Assembly (NCBI RefSeq): GCF_020400655.1
Contig: NZ_JAINRC010000019.1
Coordinates: forward strand, 124,001 to 188,000
Direction of reading: 5' to 3'
DNA length: 64,000 nt
Source of the DNA: Streptomyces spinosus
Lineage (GTDB): Bacteria > Actinomycetota > Actinomycetes > Streptomycetales > Streptomycetaceae
Both the position numbers and the translations under genes were made by a program. The notes beneath the pieces were generated by a model, which was not told where the DNA came from, did no database searches, and saw only the letters and a list, made by a program, of their open reading frames with translations. Below are positions 35,633-44,985 of the stretch, piece after piece. Every line of letters starts with the position of its first letter. Positions within the stretch are counted from its first letter, which is position 1.

Positions 35633-38320
35633 TCAGCGCAGTCGGCGCAGGTACGGGTCGTGGGGCCGGCGCGGAACCAGCCGTACGCGAGTGTCGAGGG
35701 CGGTGACGCCGTGCGGACCGGCCAACACAGGGTTGAGGTCGGCCTCCGCCAGCTGGGGAAGATCCGCGGCCATCCGGGAGAGGCGGTGCAGGAGTTGCTC
35801 CAGGGCGCCGAGGTCGACGGCGGGGCTGCCGGCATAGCCGAACAGCAGGGGAGAGCAGCGTGGGGAGGTGAGCAGGTCGTGCACATCCAGGTCGGTCAGC
35901 GGCGCGAGCCGGGCGGCGTGGTCGGCGAGCAGTTCGGTCGCCGTACCGCCGAGGCCGAACACCACGAGGGGACCGAAGACCTCGTCCTGGACGACCCCGG
36001 CGAACAGTTCGGTGCCGCGCTCGGCGAGCGGCTGGACGACCACTCCGGTCATCCGGTCGCCGAACCGGGTGACCAGATCCCGGTGGGCGGCTCTGACCTG
36101 GGAAGGGTTCTGCAGGTCGAGGTGGAGTGCGTGCTGCTCGCTCTTGTGCACCAGACCCGGCCAGTAGGCCTTCATGACCATGCGTCCGTCCGGTCCGGCG
36201 AGCCTTTCCGCCGCTGCCACCGCCTCGTCCTCGTCCCGGGCCCATGCCCAAGGGATCTGCCGGATGCCGTAGCAGCCCAGGAGCGCGGCCGTGGTCTGAG
36301 GGTCGAGCCAGCCGCCCTCCGGATGGGACGTCAGGTAGGCGGTAGCCAGGTCCTTCGCGCGTACGGTCTCCACGTCCGGCAATGCCGGTACGGCGCCCGG
36401 CTGTCGGGCGAGCCAGCCGGCGCGGGTCGCGGCGTGGGCCAGGGCCCGGGCGGCGTCCTCGGCGTCGGAGTACGCGGGCACGGTGCCCCTGCCGGCGGTG
36501 GGCAGCAGCTCGACGCGGGCCGCCTGCGCGGGGAGCACCGCGACGACGGGGCGGGCGAGCGGGCCAGGGGCCGAGGTCAGGGCGCGTACCAGGTCCTCTC
36601 CCGTGGCCGTGGCGACCGCCGTGGGGACCAGGCTCACGAGGACGGAGTCGACGGTGCCGTGCCGGGCCAAAAGGCTGATGCACGACCGTAGTCGCTCCTC
36701 GCCGACGGCCGCGGTGACGTCCACGGGGTTGGTCGTGGTGGCGCCGTCGGGCAGCAGGGTGCGAAGTTCGTCCACCACGTCGGCGGCGAGTGCCGGGATC
36801 ACCAGTCCGGCGTCCACGCAGGCATCGGCGGCCAGGACGCCGGCCCCGCCCGCGTTGCTGACGACGGCGACCTTCGAGCCGTGGGGCAGTGGCTGGGCGT
36901 GCAAGAGGGCGGCGGTGTCGAGGAGTTCGCCGATGGTGCGGGTGGCGGTGATGCCGGCCTGGGTGAACAGGGCCTGCCGGGTCATCGTCGGGGTGGCCGC
37001 CGCCGCGGTGTGCGAGGCCGCGGCCCGCCGTCCGGCCTCGGACCGGCCCGCGTCCACGGTCAGCACCGGTATCGCTCGTGCCACCCGGCGGGCGGTGCGC
37101 GAGAAGGCGCGGGGATTGCCGAAGGACTCCAGGTGCAGCAGCGCCAGGTCGGTGTGCCGGTCGCTCTCCCACCACTGGAGCATGTCGTTGCCGCTGACGT
37201 CGTACTTGTCGCCGAGCGAGACGAAGGTCGACACCCCGATGCCGAGGCGGGCCAGGCCGTCCAGCAGCGCGATGCCGACACCGCCGGACTGCACGGCGAC
37301 CCCGGCGGTGCCTGGTCCGGGGTGCCGGGCGGCGAAGGTGGCGTCCAGGTGGACGTCGTCCTCGGTGTTGGCCAGGCCCAGGCAGTTCGGGCCGGCGAGC
37401 CGCATGCCGTGGCGTCGGCACGCCTCCATCAGTGCGCTGCTCTCCTGTGGGTTCAGGCCCGCGGACACCACGAGCAGGGCGCGCACACCGGCCCTTCCGC
37501 ACTCCTCGGCCACATCGGGGACGGCTGCGGCCGGTACGGCGATCACGGCGAGGTCCGGCACCTGCGGCAGGTCGGCGACGGACCGGCAGGCGTGCACCCC
37601 GGCGATCGCGACGGCCTCCGGATGCACGGCGAACAGCCGCCCGGCGTAGGAACCGTTGTCGATGTTCCGCAGGATCGCGCGCCCGACCGACCCAGGCCTG
37701 CGGCCCGCGCCGATCACCGTGACCGTACGGGGCCGCAGCAGCGGCTGCAGACTGATGACGTCGGCGACCCGGCCCCGGGTCTCGACCGCGCTCAAGTAGG
37801 CTTCGTCTTCGGTGAGTTCGACCGTGCAGTGCACCTCCGGTCCGTCGAAGTGGCGGGTGACGCGCAAGCCCAGGTCGTGGAAGACCTTCAGTACGTCGTG
37901 GTTCTCGGCCAGGGCATCGGCGCTGAACGCGGTGATGCCTGCCGTACGCGCGGCGTCCGCGAGGTGTTCCAGCAGGAGAGTGGCCACACCGCGGTGGTGC
38001 CAGCCATCGGCTACGGCCACCGAGATCTCCGCCGTGCCGCCGCCCGGCAGAACCTCGTAGTCGGCCAGCCCCACGAACCGCCCACCGCACTCGGCGGCCA
38101 GCGCGCGGTATCCGGAGCGTGCGCCCCCGGCCACCCGCTCAGCGGCCTGCCGGGCGGAGGACGGGCTGACGGAGAAGAACCGCAAGCGCAGGTTCTGCGG
38201 GGACATCTCCTCGTACAGCCTCCGCACCTCCTCACGATCCGACGGACCCGCCTGCCGTATGCGGACAGTGGTTCCGTCGGCCAGCAGGGCATGCACCGGG
38301 GCTTCCTGGATGCCGGTCAT
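35633..38320 (-). CDS. GNAT acetyltransferase fused to ADP-forming acyl-CoA synthetase
   Basis: 895 aa; ATG at 38320 after GGAGGGAGAG. Residues ~10-170 are a GNAT domain (RFVGLADYEVLPGGGTAEIS, then WHHRGVATLLLEHL, the acetyl-CoA loop). Next come a CoA-binding Rossmann domain (VTVIGAGRRPGSVGRAILRN), a ligase domain (VQSGGVGIALLDGLARLG; SHTAAAATPTMTRQALF), and an ATP-grasp domain from about 660 (GRMVMKAYWPGLVHKSEQHA; LNPVLAGPHGVTALD). Bacterial Pat-type lysine acetyltransferases share these domains. It may acetylate proteins such as the synthetase at 1181, or make acyl-CoA, or both. A palindrome is 83 bp upstream. Confidence 0.88.
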   Translation of the reverse strand: MTGIQEAPVHALLADGTTVRIRQAGPSDREEVRRLYEEMSPQNLRLRFFSVSPSSARQAAERVAGGARSGYRALAAECGGRFVGLADYEVLPGGGTAEISVAVADGWHHRGVATLLLEHLADAARTAGITAFSADALAENHDVLKVFHDLGLRVTRHFDGPEVHCTVELTEDEAYLSAVETRGRVADVISLQPLLRPRTVTVIGAGRRPGSVGRAILRNIDNGSYAGRLFAVHPEAVAIAGVHACRSVADLPQVPDLAVIAVPAAAVPDVAEECGRAGVRALLVVSAGLNPQESSALMEACRRHGMRLAGPNCLGLANTEDDVHLDATFAARHPGPGTAGVAVQSGGVGIALLDGLARLGIGVSTFVSLGDKYDVSGNDMLQWWESDRHTDLALLHLESFGNPRAFSRTARRVARAIPVLTVDAGRSEAGRRAAASHTAAAATPTMTRQALFTQAGITATRTIGELLDTAALLHAQPLPHGSKVAVVSNAGGAGVLAADACVDAGLVIPALAADVVDELRTLLPDGATTTNPVDVTAAVGEERLRSCISLLARHGTVDSVLVSLVPTAVATATGEDLVRALTSAPGPLARPVVAVLPAQAARVELLPTAGRGTVPAYSDAEDAARALAHAATRAGWLARQPGAVPALPDVETVRAKDLATAYLTSHPEGGWLDPQTTAALLGCYGIRQIPWAWARDEDEAVAAAERLAGPDGRMVMKAYWPGLVHKSEQHALHLDLQNPSQVRAAHRDLVTRFGDRMTGVVVQPLAERGTELFAGVVQDEVFGPLVVFGLGGTATELLADHAARLAPLTDLDVHDLLTSPRCSPLLFGYAGSPAVDLGALEQLLHRLSRMAADLPQLAEADLNPVLAGPHGVTALDTRVRLVPRRPHDPYLRRLR

Positions 38321-38402
38321 CACGAACTCTCCCTCCGGAGGATCCCGCGTCCAGCGTCCGGCGGCGGGGCCCGGTGGCACAGGGGCTTACCGGGCACCGG
38401 GC

Positions 38403-38416
38403 GGGCCGAATGGCCC
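38403..38416. promoter_or_regulatory. DosR/OsdR-type palindrome upstream of the GNAT/synthetase gene
   Basis: GGGCC-GAAT-GGCCC, a perfect 5-bp inverted repeat, 83 bp before the ATG at 38320. One of the clearest copies. Confidence 0.6.
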
Positions 38417-38452
38417 TCCGGGCGGAGGGCTCCCACAAAGCCCCGCGGGATC

Positions 38453-40783
38453 TCACTGGACCAGCGAGAAGTAGCTCTCCTCCTCCTGCGTGAAGTGCAG
38501 GCGGAGGACGGTGTGCAACCCGTACAGGCAGGCACGCAGGTCGTCGAGCTGGCCGGGGGACAGACCGCCCCCGGCGCGGGCCAGCTGCAGGTGGGTGGCG
38601 ATACGGTGGGAGAGGCGTTCGATCTCGGTGTGGGCCCGGCTCATCGTTGCCGTGGCCTCCGGGCCGCCGAGGGCGGGGGCGAGGGCGGGGTAGAGCTCGT
38701 GCTCCTCGGCGTACTCGTGCGGCAGCAGCCGATCGGCGAGCAGCCGGTGCGCCTCCTCGACGGCCGCCAGAGCCGGCGGGCCGGGGCCGTCGGCGAGGCG
38801 GTCAGCCGCACCGCGCACCGCTTCGAGGACGTCCTGGAGGTCGTCGTGTTCCGAGGCGAAGCGTTGGACGAGCGCCTCGGCGGCGGGGGCCAGCGCCGGC
38901 CGTGTGGCCTGGCCCGTGCGCAGCGCGCGCAGGGCGTTCAGGATGACCGCCACGTCGATGGCCTCCTGGAGGAGGGCGCCGCCGGCGGGTGGTAGCAGGC
39001 CGAAGGCGGCTGCGGCCATCGCGGCCAAGGACATCGCCATCCCGCCCAGGGCACTCTGCACGGCGATCCGCCGGGCCCGTACGGCGATGAACACGGCGTC
39101 GGCAAGCCGGTCCACGCGATCGGTGGTCAACACGATGTCGGCGGCCTCCGAAGAGGCGGTGGAACCACGGGCACCCATCGCCACACCGATGTCCGCGGCG
39201 GCCAGCGCGGGGGCGTCGTTCACGCCGTCGCCCACCATGACGCTGACCGCGCGTTCCCGTTCGGCCCGTACGACGGCGACCTTGCCGGCGGGGTCGAGCC
39301 CGGAGCGGACGTCGTCCAGACCGAGGACCGCGCCCACCTCGGCTGCCGGCTCCGCGCGGTCGCCCGTCAGCATCAGCAGCCGCTCGATGCCCGCGGCCCG
39401 TAGGTGGCGCAGCGCGCGCGGGGCGTCGAGGCGGAGGGGATCCCGGAGCAGCACCGCACCCACCGGACATCCGTCGACGGTCAGCCAGGCGATTGCCGCG
39501 CCGTCGAGAAGGGCCCGGTTGTCCACCGCCGGCGTCCAGGCCGGGCGGGCGTCGGACGCGTCGAGGCGGCCGACGGACACCCGGCGCCCGTCCACGATGC
39601 CCGCAGCACCCCGGCCGGGCTCCTCCGTGACATCCGACGGCACCGACAGGACCAGCTTCCGCTCCCGCGCGGTGCCGACGATCGCCTCGGCCAGGACATG
39701 CGGGGAGTACTGGTCCAGCGACGCGGCCAGCCTCAGCACCTCCGCAGGCTGCCACCCCGGTGCCGCGACCACGTCCAGGACACGAGGGCGGCCGCGGGTG
39801 AGGGTACCGGTCTTGTCGAGCAGCAGGGTGCGGGCCCGGCCCAGGTTCTCCAGCGCGCCACCGTCCCGCATGACGACTCCCAGGCGTGAGGCACGGGAGA
39901 TCCCGGAGACGATGGCAACCGGTGCGGCCAGCAACAGCGGACAGGGGGTGGCGACCACCAGCACCGCCACCGCTCGGACCGCCGAGCCACTGAGCAGCCA
40001 GGCCAGTCCCGCCACCGCGAGGGTGAGGGGAAGGAACCAGGCCGCGTACCGGTCGGCCAGCCGTACCACAGGCGCGGACTCGGCCCCGGCCTGCCCGGCC
40101 AGACGCACGATTCCGGCGTAGGTACTGTCCTGCTCGGTCGCCGTGGCCCGCAGCTCGAACGCGCCGCCGGCGTTGACCACCCCGCTACGGACCGTCTCAC
40201 CCGCCGCCCGTTCGACGTTCAGGGACTCGCCGGTGAGCACGGACTCGTCGAGGCTGGCGATGGTGTCTTCCACCCGCCCGTCGACCGGGACGACCTCGCC
40301 CGGACCCACGACGAGGAGGTCACCTACGGCGACGTCGGCCAGCGGAACCGTGGCGACGCCGGCCGCTGTCCGGCGGCGCGCCGAGCGGGGCGCGTGCTCC
40401 AGCAGCGCACGCAGATCGTGCGAGGCCCGCCGCCGGGCTGCCGCCTCCAGGGTGCGACCGGTGGCCAGCATCAGGGCGATCAGCGCACCGGCCAGGTATT
40501 CATGGACGGCGAGGGCGCCACCGAGAGCGAGAACCGCGATCAGGTCCACGCCCGCACGGCCGTGGCGAAGTGCGGCGACCACCCAGCCCGTCGCCGGTAG
40601 GACCGCGACCAGGGTGCCCAGAGCCCACAGGAGGTCGGCGAGACCCTCACGCCCGGCGAACCAGGCAGCACCTCCCGAGGCCAAGGCCGCCGCCGTGCAT
40701 ACCAGAAGGGCGGGCTCCAGTCGCGCCGACGTAACTGCCCCGGTCAGAGAGCGCTGCCGTGTGATCAAGGCGGAGCGGTTCAT
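38453..40783 (-). CDS. P1B-5-type metal ATPase with C-terminal hemerythrin domain
   Basis: 776 aa. ATG at 40783 after AGAGGTGGCC. There is no N-terminal metal-binding domain. TGES is near 184-187; the membrane metal site is TPCP (279-282) instead of CPC; phosphorylated D323 lies in DKTGTLT; GDGVNDAPALAAADIGVAMG forms the hinge. From about residue 630 a hemerythrin fold follows, with ligand-type His/Glu in FASEHDDLQDV, LPHEYAEEHELYPAL, HTEIERLSHRI and HTVLRLHFTQEEESYF. TPCP plus hemerythrin defines subgroup P1B-5, of which Sinorhizobium Nia exports nickel and iron. The di-iron domain may sense oxygen or iron. Confidence 0.9.
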   Translation of the reverse strand: MNRSALITRQRSLTGAVTSARLEPALLVCTAAALASGGAAWFAGREGLADLLWALGTLVAVLPATGWVVAALRHGRAGVDLIAVLALGGALAVHEYLAGALIALMLATGRTLEAAARRRASHDLRALLEHAPRSARRRTAAGVATVPLADVAVGDLLVVGPGEVVPVDGRVEDTIASLDESVLTGESLNVERAAGETVRSGVVNAGGAFELRATATEQDSTYAGIVRLAGQAGAESAPVVRLADRYAAWFLPLTLAVAGLAWLLSGSAVRAVAVLVVATPCPLLLAAPVAIVSGISRASRLGVVMRDGGALENLGRARTLLLDKTGTLTRGRPRVLDVVAAPGWQPAEVLRLAASLDQYSPHVLAEAIVGTARERKLVLSVPSDVTEEPGRGAAGIVDGRRVSVGRLDASDARPAWTPAVDNRALLDGAAIAWLTVDGCPVGAVLLRDPLRLDAPRALRHLRAAGIERLLMLTGDRAEPAAEVGAVLGLDDVRSGLDPAGKVAVVRAERERAVSVMVGDGVNDAPALAAADIGVAMGARGSTASSEAADIVLTTDRVDRLADAVFIAVRARRIAVQSALGGMAMSLAAMAAAAFGLLPPAGGALLQEAIDVAVILNALRALRTGQATRPALAPAAEALVQRFASEHDDLQDVLEAVRGAADRLADGPGPPALAAVEEAHRLLADRLLPHEYAEEHELYPALAPALGGPEATATMSRAHTEIERLSHRIATHLQLARAGGGLSPGQLDDLRACLYGLHTVLRLHFTQEEESYFSLVQ

Positions 40784-41296
40784 GGCCACCTCTGTCAGTC
40801 CGGCATCGTTGCTCCGGTTCGGTCCATCACACCCCGGTGGACTGGGCACGCGACAGGGGGCGAATGGCTCTGCCGTCAGGGCCGAACGGGATCCTGTTCC
40901 GCTGCCTCGGGCGATGAGGGCCCATCGATCCTCGGCGTCCGGGGGGCGTTCCCGTGCCGGATGGGCGAACCTGACCGTGGTGGAACGGCTGAGGCTTCTA
41001 CCGTAACGGCAGCCGGTGCATGCCCGGCCCACCTCGACAGGCACGACTGGCGCAGGGTACGGGCAGTGATCACGCATAAGGAGTCCGGTCCCGGCGGTTT
41101 ACCCACGCCGAGGTGAGGTAAACGTCCAGGCATTGCGTGGTTGTACTCGGCAGAGCGAAACAAAGGGCCGAGCAGGACGTGACATTTTGATCGAAGGCGC
41201 TCCTCGGAGGCTTCGACGGCCAGCATGACCCTTGTGTCTGGCAGCTCGGGTAGGGCGTTTGCCGCCCTATGGCAGTCAGACGCGAGAGAAGGCGCG
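40784..41296. promoter_or_regulatory. Divergent regulatory region with DosR/OsdR-type palindromes
   Basis: GGGGC-GAAT-GGCTC at 40857-40870 is 74 bp before the P1B-5 ATPase start. Half-matches GGGCC-GAAC-GGGAT (40879-40892) and GGGCC-CATC-GATCC (40918-40931) follow. No gene is recognised between about 40935 and 41225; that stretch probably carries the phosphatase promoter. The last palindrome of the window is here, marking the island's right limit. Confidence 0.5.
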
Positions 41297-42592
41297 ATGG
41301 CCGGGGTGACCGGCTGCAGCACGATGATCCGGGGCATTCTTGCCGCCAGCCATATCAGCAGTCTCAAGAAACTGCCCCTCTACGTGGCCCAGCACGCTGA
41401 ACACGCCGGTCTGCGCGATGTTCTCATCTACGTCGCCGACCTCCAGCAGGATTGGCTCCTGCTGCTGACCGGGCGTGGCCTGGACGCCGGCCGGGCATCC
41501 GACGGCCGGCCGGCCCAACTGCGAATCGAGGGCAGCGCGGCCGGCTGTGCCTACCAGCACGGGATACCCCAGAAAGTAGGGCTGCAGGCAGTCCAGCGAT
41601 GGTGGTTGCCGCTGCGCCATGGGGCGGAGCGGCTCGGAGTGATGGGCGTGATCAGCCCGGACGGCGACCAGCGGACACTGGCGGACCTGCAAGTCCTGGC
41701 GGACCTGGTGGCCCTGATCCTGGTGAGCAAGCGGGCGCACAGCGACTCCTACGCCCGCCTGGTGCGCACCCAGGCGATGAACGTGGCCGCGGAGATGCAG
41801 TGGAACCTGATGCCTCCGCTGACCTTCGCCTGCGAACGGGCCGTCCTCGGCGCCGCGCTGGAACCCGCCTACCAGGTCAGCGGGGACGCCTTCGACTACG
41901 CCCTCGCCGACCATGTCATCCACCTGGGCATCTTCGACGCCATGGGTCATGACACCGCGGCCGGGATCACCGCCAACCTGGCAGTGGCCGCCTGCCGCAA
42001 CAGCCGCAGGCAGGGCGCCGGTCTCGTCGACACCGCCGACGCGATCGAGGAGATCCTGATCGACCAGTTCGACGGCCGCCGCTACACCACCGCCATCCTC
42101 GCAGACCTCGACACTCGCACCGGGGTGCTGTCCTGGGTCAACCGCGGCCACCACCCGCTAGTGATCTTCCACCCCGATCACCGCTACACCCAGCTGACGG
42201 GCGACCACGGCATCCCGCTCGGCACCGACCTCGGGATTGACACCCCTCTGTGCCGTACCCAGCTCACCCCTGGCGACCGGCTCATTGCCTACACCGACGG
42301 CATCACGGAAGCCCGCCGCCCTGGAGGCGAGGAATTCGGCCTCGCCCGTTTTGTGGACTTCATCACCACCCACCTGGCCCAGGGCGCCTCCATCCCGGAA
42401 ACCCTGCGCCGCCTGGTCCACAGCATTCTCGACTACCACCACGGCCACCTAGGCGACGACGCAACCGTCGTCCTCCTGCACTGGCACGGGCCCACCCCCT
42501 TCGACCCCGGCGAAGCCGAAACCCTCGTCGGCCTGTCCCAACCACCACCCCCACCGCCCGGGCCCCATCCCGCACGGCCGGAAGGCGCGTAG
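41297..42592 (+). CDS. GAF-like / PP2C-type (SpoIIE) protein phosphatase
   Basis: 431 aa from the ATG at 41297 (GAGAGAAGG six bases upstream); an ATG at 41225 is also in frame with a more distant site. Residues ~20-160 resemble a degenerate GAF domain (DVLIYVADLQQDWLLLLTG). The PP2C/SpoIIE domain follows: YQVSGDAFDYALADHVIHLG, FDAMGHDTAAGITANLAVAA, WVNRGHHPLVIF, LIAYTDGITEAR, HLGDDATVVLL. Metal-binding aspartates (SGDAFD, DAMGHD, YTDGIT, GDDAT) are all present. It would dephosphorylate an STAS anti-sigma antagonist. A RsbW-like kinase lies about 550 bp downstream on the same strand. Confidence 0.88.
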   Translation: MAGVTGCSTMIRGILAASHISSLKKLPLYVAQHAEHAGLRDVLIYVADLQQDWLLLLTGRGLDAGRASDGRPAQLRIEGSAAGCAYQHGIPQKVGLQAVQRWWLPLRHGAERLGVMGVISPDGDQRTLADLQVLADLVALILVSKRAHSDSYARLVRTQAMNVAAEMQWNLMPPLTFACERAVLGAALEPAYQVSGDAFDYALADHVIHLGIFDAMGHDTAAGITANLAVAACRNSRRQGAGLVDTADAIEEILIDQFDGRRYTTAILADLDTRTGVLSWVNRGHHPLVIFHPDHRYTQLTGDHGIPLGTDLGIDTPLCRTQLTPGDRLIAYTDGITEARRPGGEEFGLARFVDFITTHLAQGASIPETLRRLVHSILDYHHGHLGDDATVVLLHWHGPTPFDPGEAETLVGLSQPPPPPPGPHPARPEGA

Positions 42593-42596
42593 AAAC

Positions 42597-42990
42597 CGCC
42601 GACCGACGCCCATGTCAGCCATTCGCGCACGGTGTCCGGGTCGGTGGTCGACGGGCACAGCGCCCAGGGGTCGGACAGCCGCCGGCCGGTGAACATGCAC
42701 TCGAGCATGGCCCTGCGCCGCCCGTACGGCCATCCGGCCGTGTCGGTCCCGGTCAGCCGCAGCGGATCGGACGCGACGAAGTGGGCGGGCCACTCGGCAG
42801 CCGCCCGCGCCGCTCTGACGCCGCGCTGCTGCAGCCGGTTCCGCAGCCGGTTCTGCAGCTGTTCGAAGGCGAGCCGTCCCATACGACGACCAGCATGCCG
42901 GAGACCAGCGGCCTGAGGCCGTCCCACTCCGGCTCGCCTGCGAAGCCCGGCCGCAGCTCAGGGCTGGAGCCGGGGAAGGTGGGCGAGGGG
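42597..42990 (-). pseudogene. Fragment of ATP-dependent DNA ligase
   Basis: The minus strand reads FAGEPEWDGLRPLVSG, then VVVWDG, then in another frame RLAFEQLQNRLRNRLQQRG to ARAAAEWPAHFVAS, RLTGTDTAGWPYGRRR and PWALCPSTTDPDTVREWLTW before homology ends. This is the adenylation domain of an actinobacterial ATP-dependent DNA ligase. The nucleotidyl lysine of GEPKWDG is replaced by glutamate, about 20 residues after it are missing, the frame shifts near 42882, and both gene ends are absent. Confidence 0.7.
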
Positions 42991-43145
42991 AGCTGGATAG
43001 TTGCTATCCGGCAAATACCAGAAAAGCAGTTCATGTTTGCACGTGCTGGTGTTTCCCGGGTACAGGTGGCCGCAACAGAAGTCGACGCTTCGCAAGCGGG
43101 GCGTACGGCGTGAGGTCGACGCGCTTCGGAAGTGAGGCGGACGGC

Positions 43146-43622
43146 ATGAGCTTGCCTGTCCACGATGGCGGCCGGGAGCCCCCCGCCGGTCGCCCGATTA
43201 CCGTGTCCGTTGCCTTCGAGGGCAGCGAGGACATCGCTGAGGCGCGCCACGTGGCCCGCGCGTTCCTGGCCGATGCGCGGGCGGTGCATGGTGTGCCCGT
43301 GTCCGACCGCGCCATGGACGCGGTACAGCTGGTGGTGAGCGAGCTGGTGACCAACGCCGGCAAATACGCCCCGGGCCGGTGTCTTGTGACCCTGGAGGTC
43401 GTCGAGGACGCGGTCCAGGTGACGGTGTGGGACAGTGAGCCGTGCCTGCCCGTGCCCCGGGCCGCCGACCCGGGCCGGGTCGGCGGCCACGGTCTGGAGA
43501 TCGTGATGGCGCTCTGCCGCAGTTTCGAGATGCACCGAGAACCGGTGGGCAAGCGCATCGTGGCGGCCGTGGTCCTGGTCGACGACCCGGTCGGGGACGA
43601 GGCCGGCGGCCAGTTGCGCTGA
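43146..43622 (+). CDS. RsbW-like anti-sigma factor / ATP-binding kinase
   Basis: 158 aa (GTG at 43110 is an alternative, longer start). HATPase_c_2 fold: ARHVARAFLADARAVHGVPV, N-box VQLVVSELVTNAGKYAPG, VTVWDSEP and the G-box RVGGHGLEIVMALC. Such proteins bind and inhibit a sigma factor and phosphorylate its antagonist. The SpoIIE-type phosphatase upstream is the expected opposing activity; no STAS partner is nearby. Confidence 0.85.
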   Translation: MSLPVHDGGREPPAGRPITVSVAFEGSEDIAEARHVARAFLADARAVHGVPVSDRAMDAVQLVVSELVTNAGKYAPGRCLVTLEVVEDAVQVTVWDSEPCLPVPRAADPGRVGGHGLEIVMALCRSFEMHREPVGKRIVAAVVLVDDPVGDEAGGQLR

Positions 43623-43745
43623 GAACGAGCGGCCCGTTGACCGGAGGGAGGGGCAACGGGCCGCTGCCCGGCGCGATTATGCACTTACGGGGCGGTGCCG
43701 AGCTCGGGTGCCTTCTCCCGCCGGGGTGTGTGCGGGCCTTTGACT

Positions 43746-44175
43746 TCAGCCCGGCTTCGGTCCGGGCCGGTGCCGCGCCCGATATCCCGACCAGCCGGGC
43801 GCGGGATCGGGACTGTCCTCGGTGAAGGTCTCCTGCGCGAGGTGGACGGCGCGCAGGGCGTCACGAGGTCGGCCGAGGAGAGCGGCGAAGCGGGCGTCGA
43901 GGGCGTGGAGTCCTGCGCGTAGGACGGGGCTGACGGTGTTTCGGGCGCCGTAGAGGGCGAGCGCGATGCAGCCGCGGGCTGGCTGGGTGTGGCCGACGTA
44001 GCCCCAGACGCGGGCCAGGCACTGCAGGAGGTGGGCGGTGAGGTTGGTATCGCCGCTCTCCCGTGCGGCGTGCACGGCCAGGGTGAGGTATTCGACGGCC
44101 TGGGGGTACTGGGCGGCGTCGTGTGCGGCCCAGCCGACGACGCCGGCGAGATCGCCGAGTTCGCGGACACGACCT
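43746..44175 (-). pseudogene. C-terminal TPR-like part of a transcriptional regulator
   Basis: One frame reads RELGDLAGVVGWAAHDAAQY to PQAVEYLTLAVHAARESGDT and LTAHLLQCLARVWGYVGHTQ then PARGCIALALYGA. This is the repeat region behind the helix-turn-helix in Streptomyces XRE/TPR regulators. No HTH precedes it, and the end (ARHRPGPKPG) is not the family's. Truncated on both sides. A GTG at 44075 could express a 109-aa piece. Confidence 0.55.
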
Positions 44176-44420
44176 CGGCCAGGCCGTCGCCCACATGACT
44201 GTGCAGGCCCAGGCCGTGGGACTGGCCGCGCACCAGTTTCCGGGCCTTCGACCTGGAAGGGCTCACCGAGGAGCTGAACCCGAACCCGGGCCGGGCGATC
44301 GTCTCCATGGTCGCGGTGGGCAAGGCGGCGGGCGGTCCCCCGGGAGGGCCGGGAGCGGCGCAGCGTCGCGGACCTGCGTTCCGCTCCCTGGTCACCGGCG
44401 GAGTGACGGCCGAACCGTGA

Positions 44421-44985
44421 TCAGCCGAACAGCCGGGAGCCGAGCGGGTGTCGCCGGTCGAAGCCGGGGAGGATCAGGAACGTCGCGCTCGCGGTCGTGG
44501 TGGTGAAGGGCAGCAGCGCGTCGGAGGCGTCCATGTGAGTGAGGGTGGCGGTGAAGGTCCGCAGGTCGTTCTGGAAGCTGATGAAGAGCAGGCCGGGGGC
44601 GGGCTGGTCGGTGCTGTAGGAGCGGCGGAGCATCAGGCCGACCCCGACCGCGGTGGCGTGCGCTCTGCGCACGTGGGCGTCCGCAGGGACGAGATAGCGC
44701 CCGTCCGGTGTCTTGGCCCCGAGTTCCGGGCCAGAGGCGGCGGTGCCGCCGGAGAGAGGGACGCCGCTGGCCCGGCGCCGCCCGAAGACCGCCTCCTGTT
44801 CGGCTATGGACAAGGCGGCGAACCGCGGCAGGTCGAGTTCCATGGGCCGCAGTACGGCAAGGGTGCCGCCGGCGACCGCGGGCGGCCCGGCCAGCCACAG
44901 GTCGCGTTCTTGTTCGGCGGTCGTGCGCGGGCCCACGATGCCGTCGAGGAAGCCGAGCGGATTGCGTGACGCGGTGAGGCAACAC
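44421..44985 (-). pseudogene. Dyp-type peroxidase, C-terminal half
   Basis: From about 44985 the strand reads NPLGFLDGIVGPRTTAEQER, then LWLAGPPAVAGGTLAVLRPM, IAEQEAVFGRRRASGVPLSG, DAHVRRAHATAVG and PGLLFISFQNDLRTFTATL. The catalytic Asp of GF-x-DG and the heme-ligating His of HVRRAH are there, but the N-terminal half is replaced by an unrelated oxidoreductase start in another frame. A GTG at 44936 opens a 171-aa frame lacking the GFxDG motif. Confidence 0.75.

Noticed and set aside
35633..38090. Extension of the CBS-BON frame upstream to about 38090, over 1000 codons
   Set aside because: The part beyond 35600 is antisense-like shadow of the GNAT/synthetase gene and is arginine/proline-rich; the ATG at 35600 has a strong ribosome site and starts the homology.
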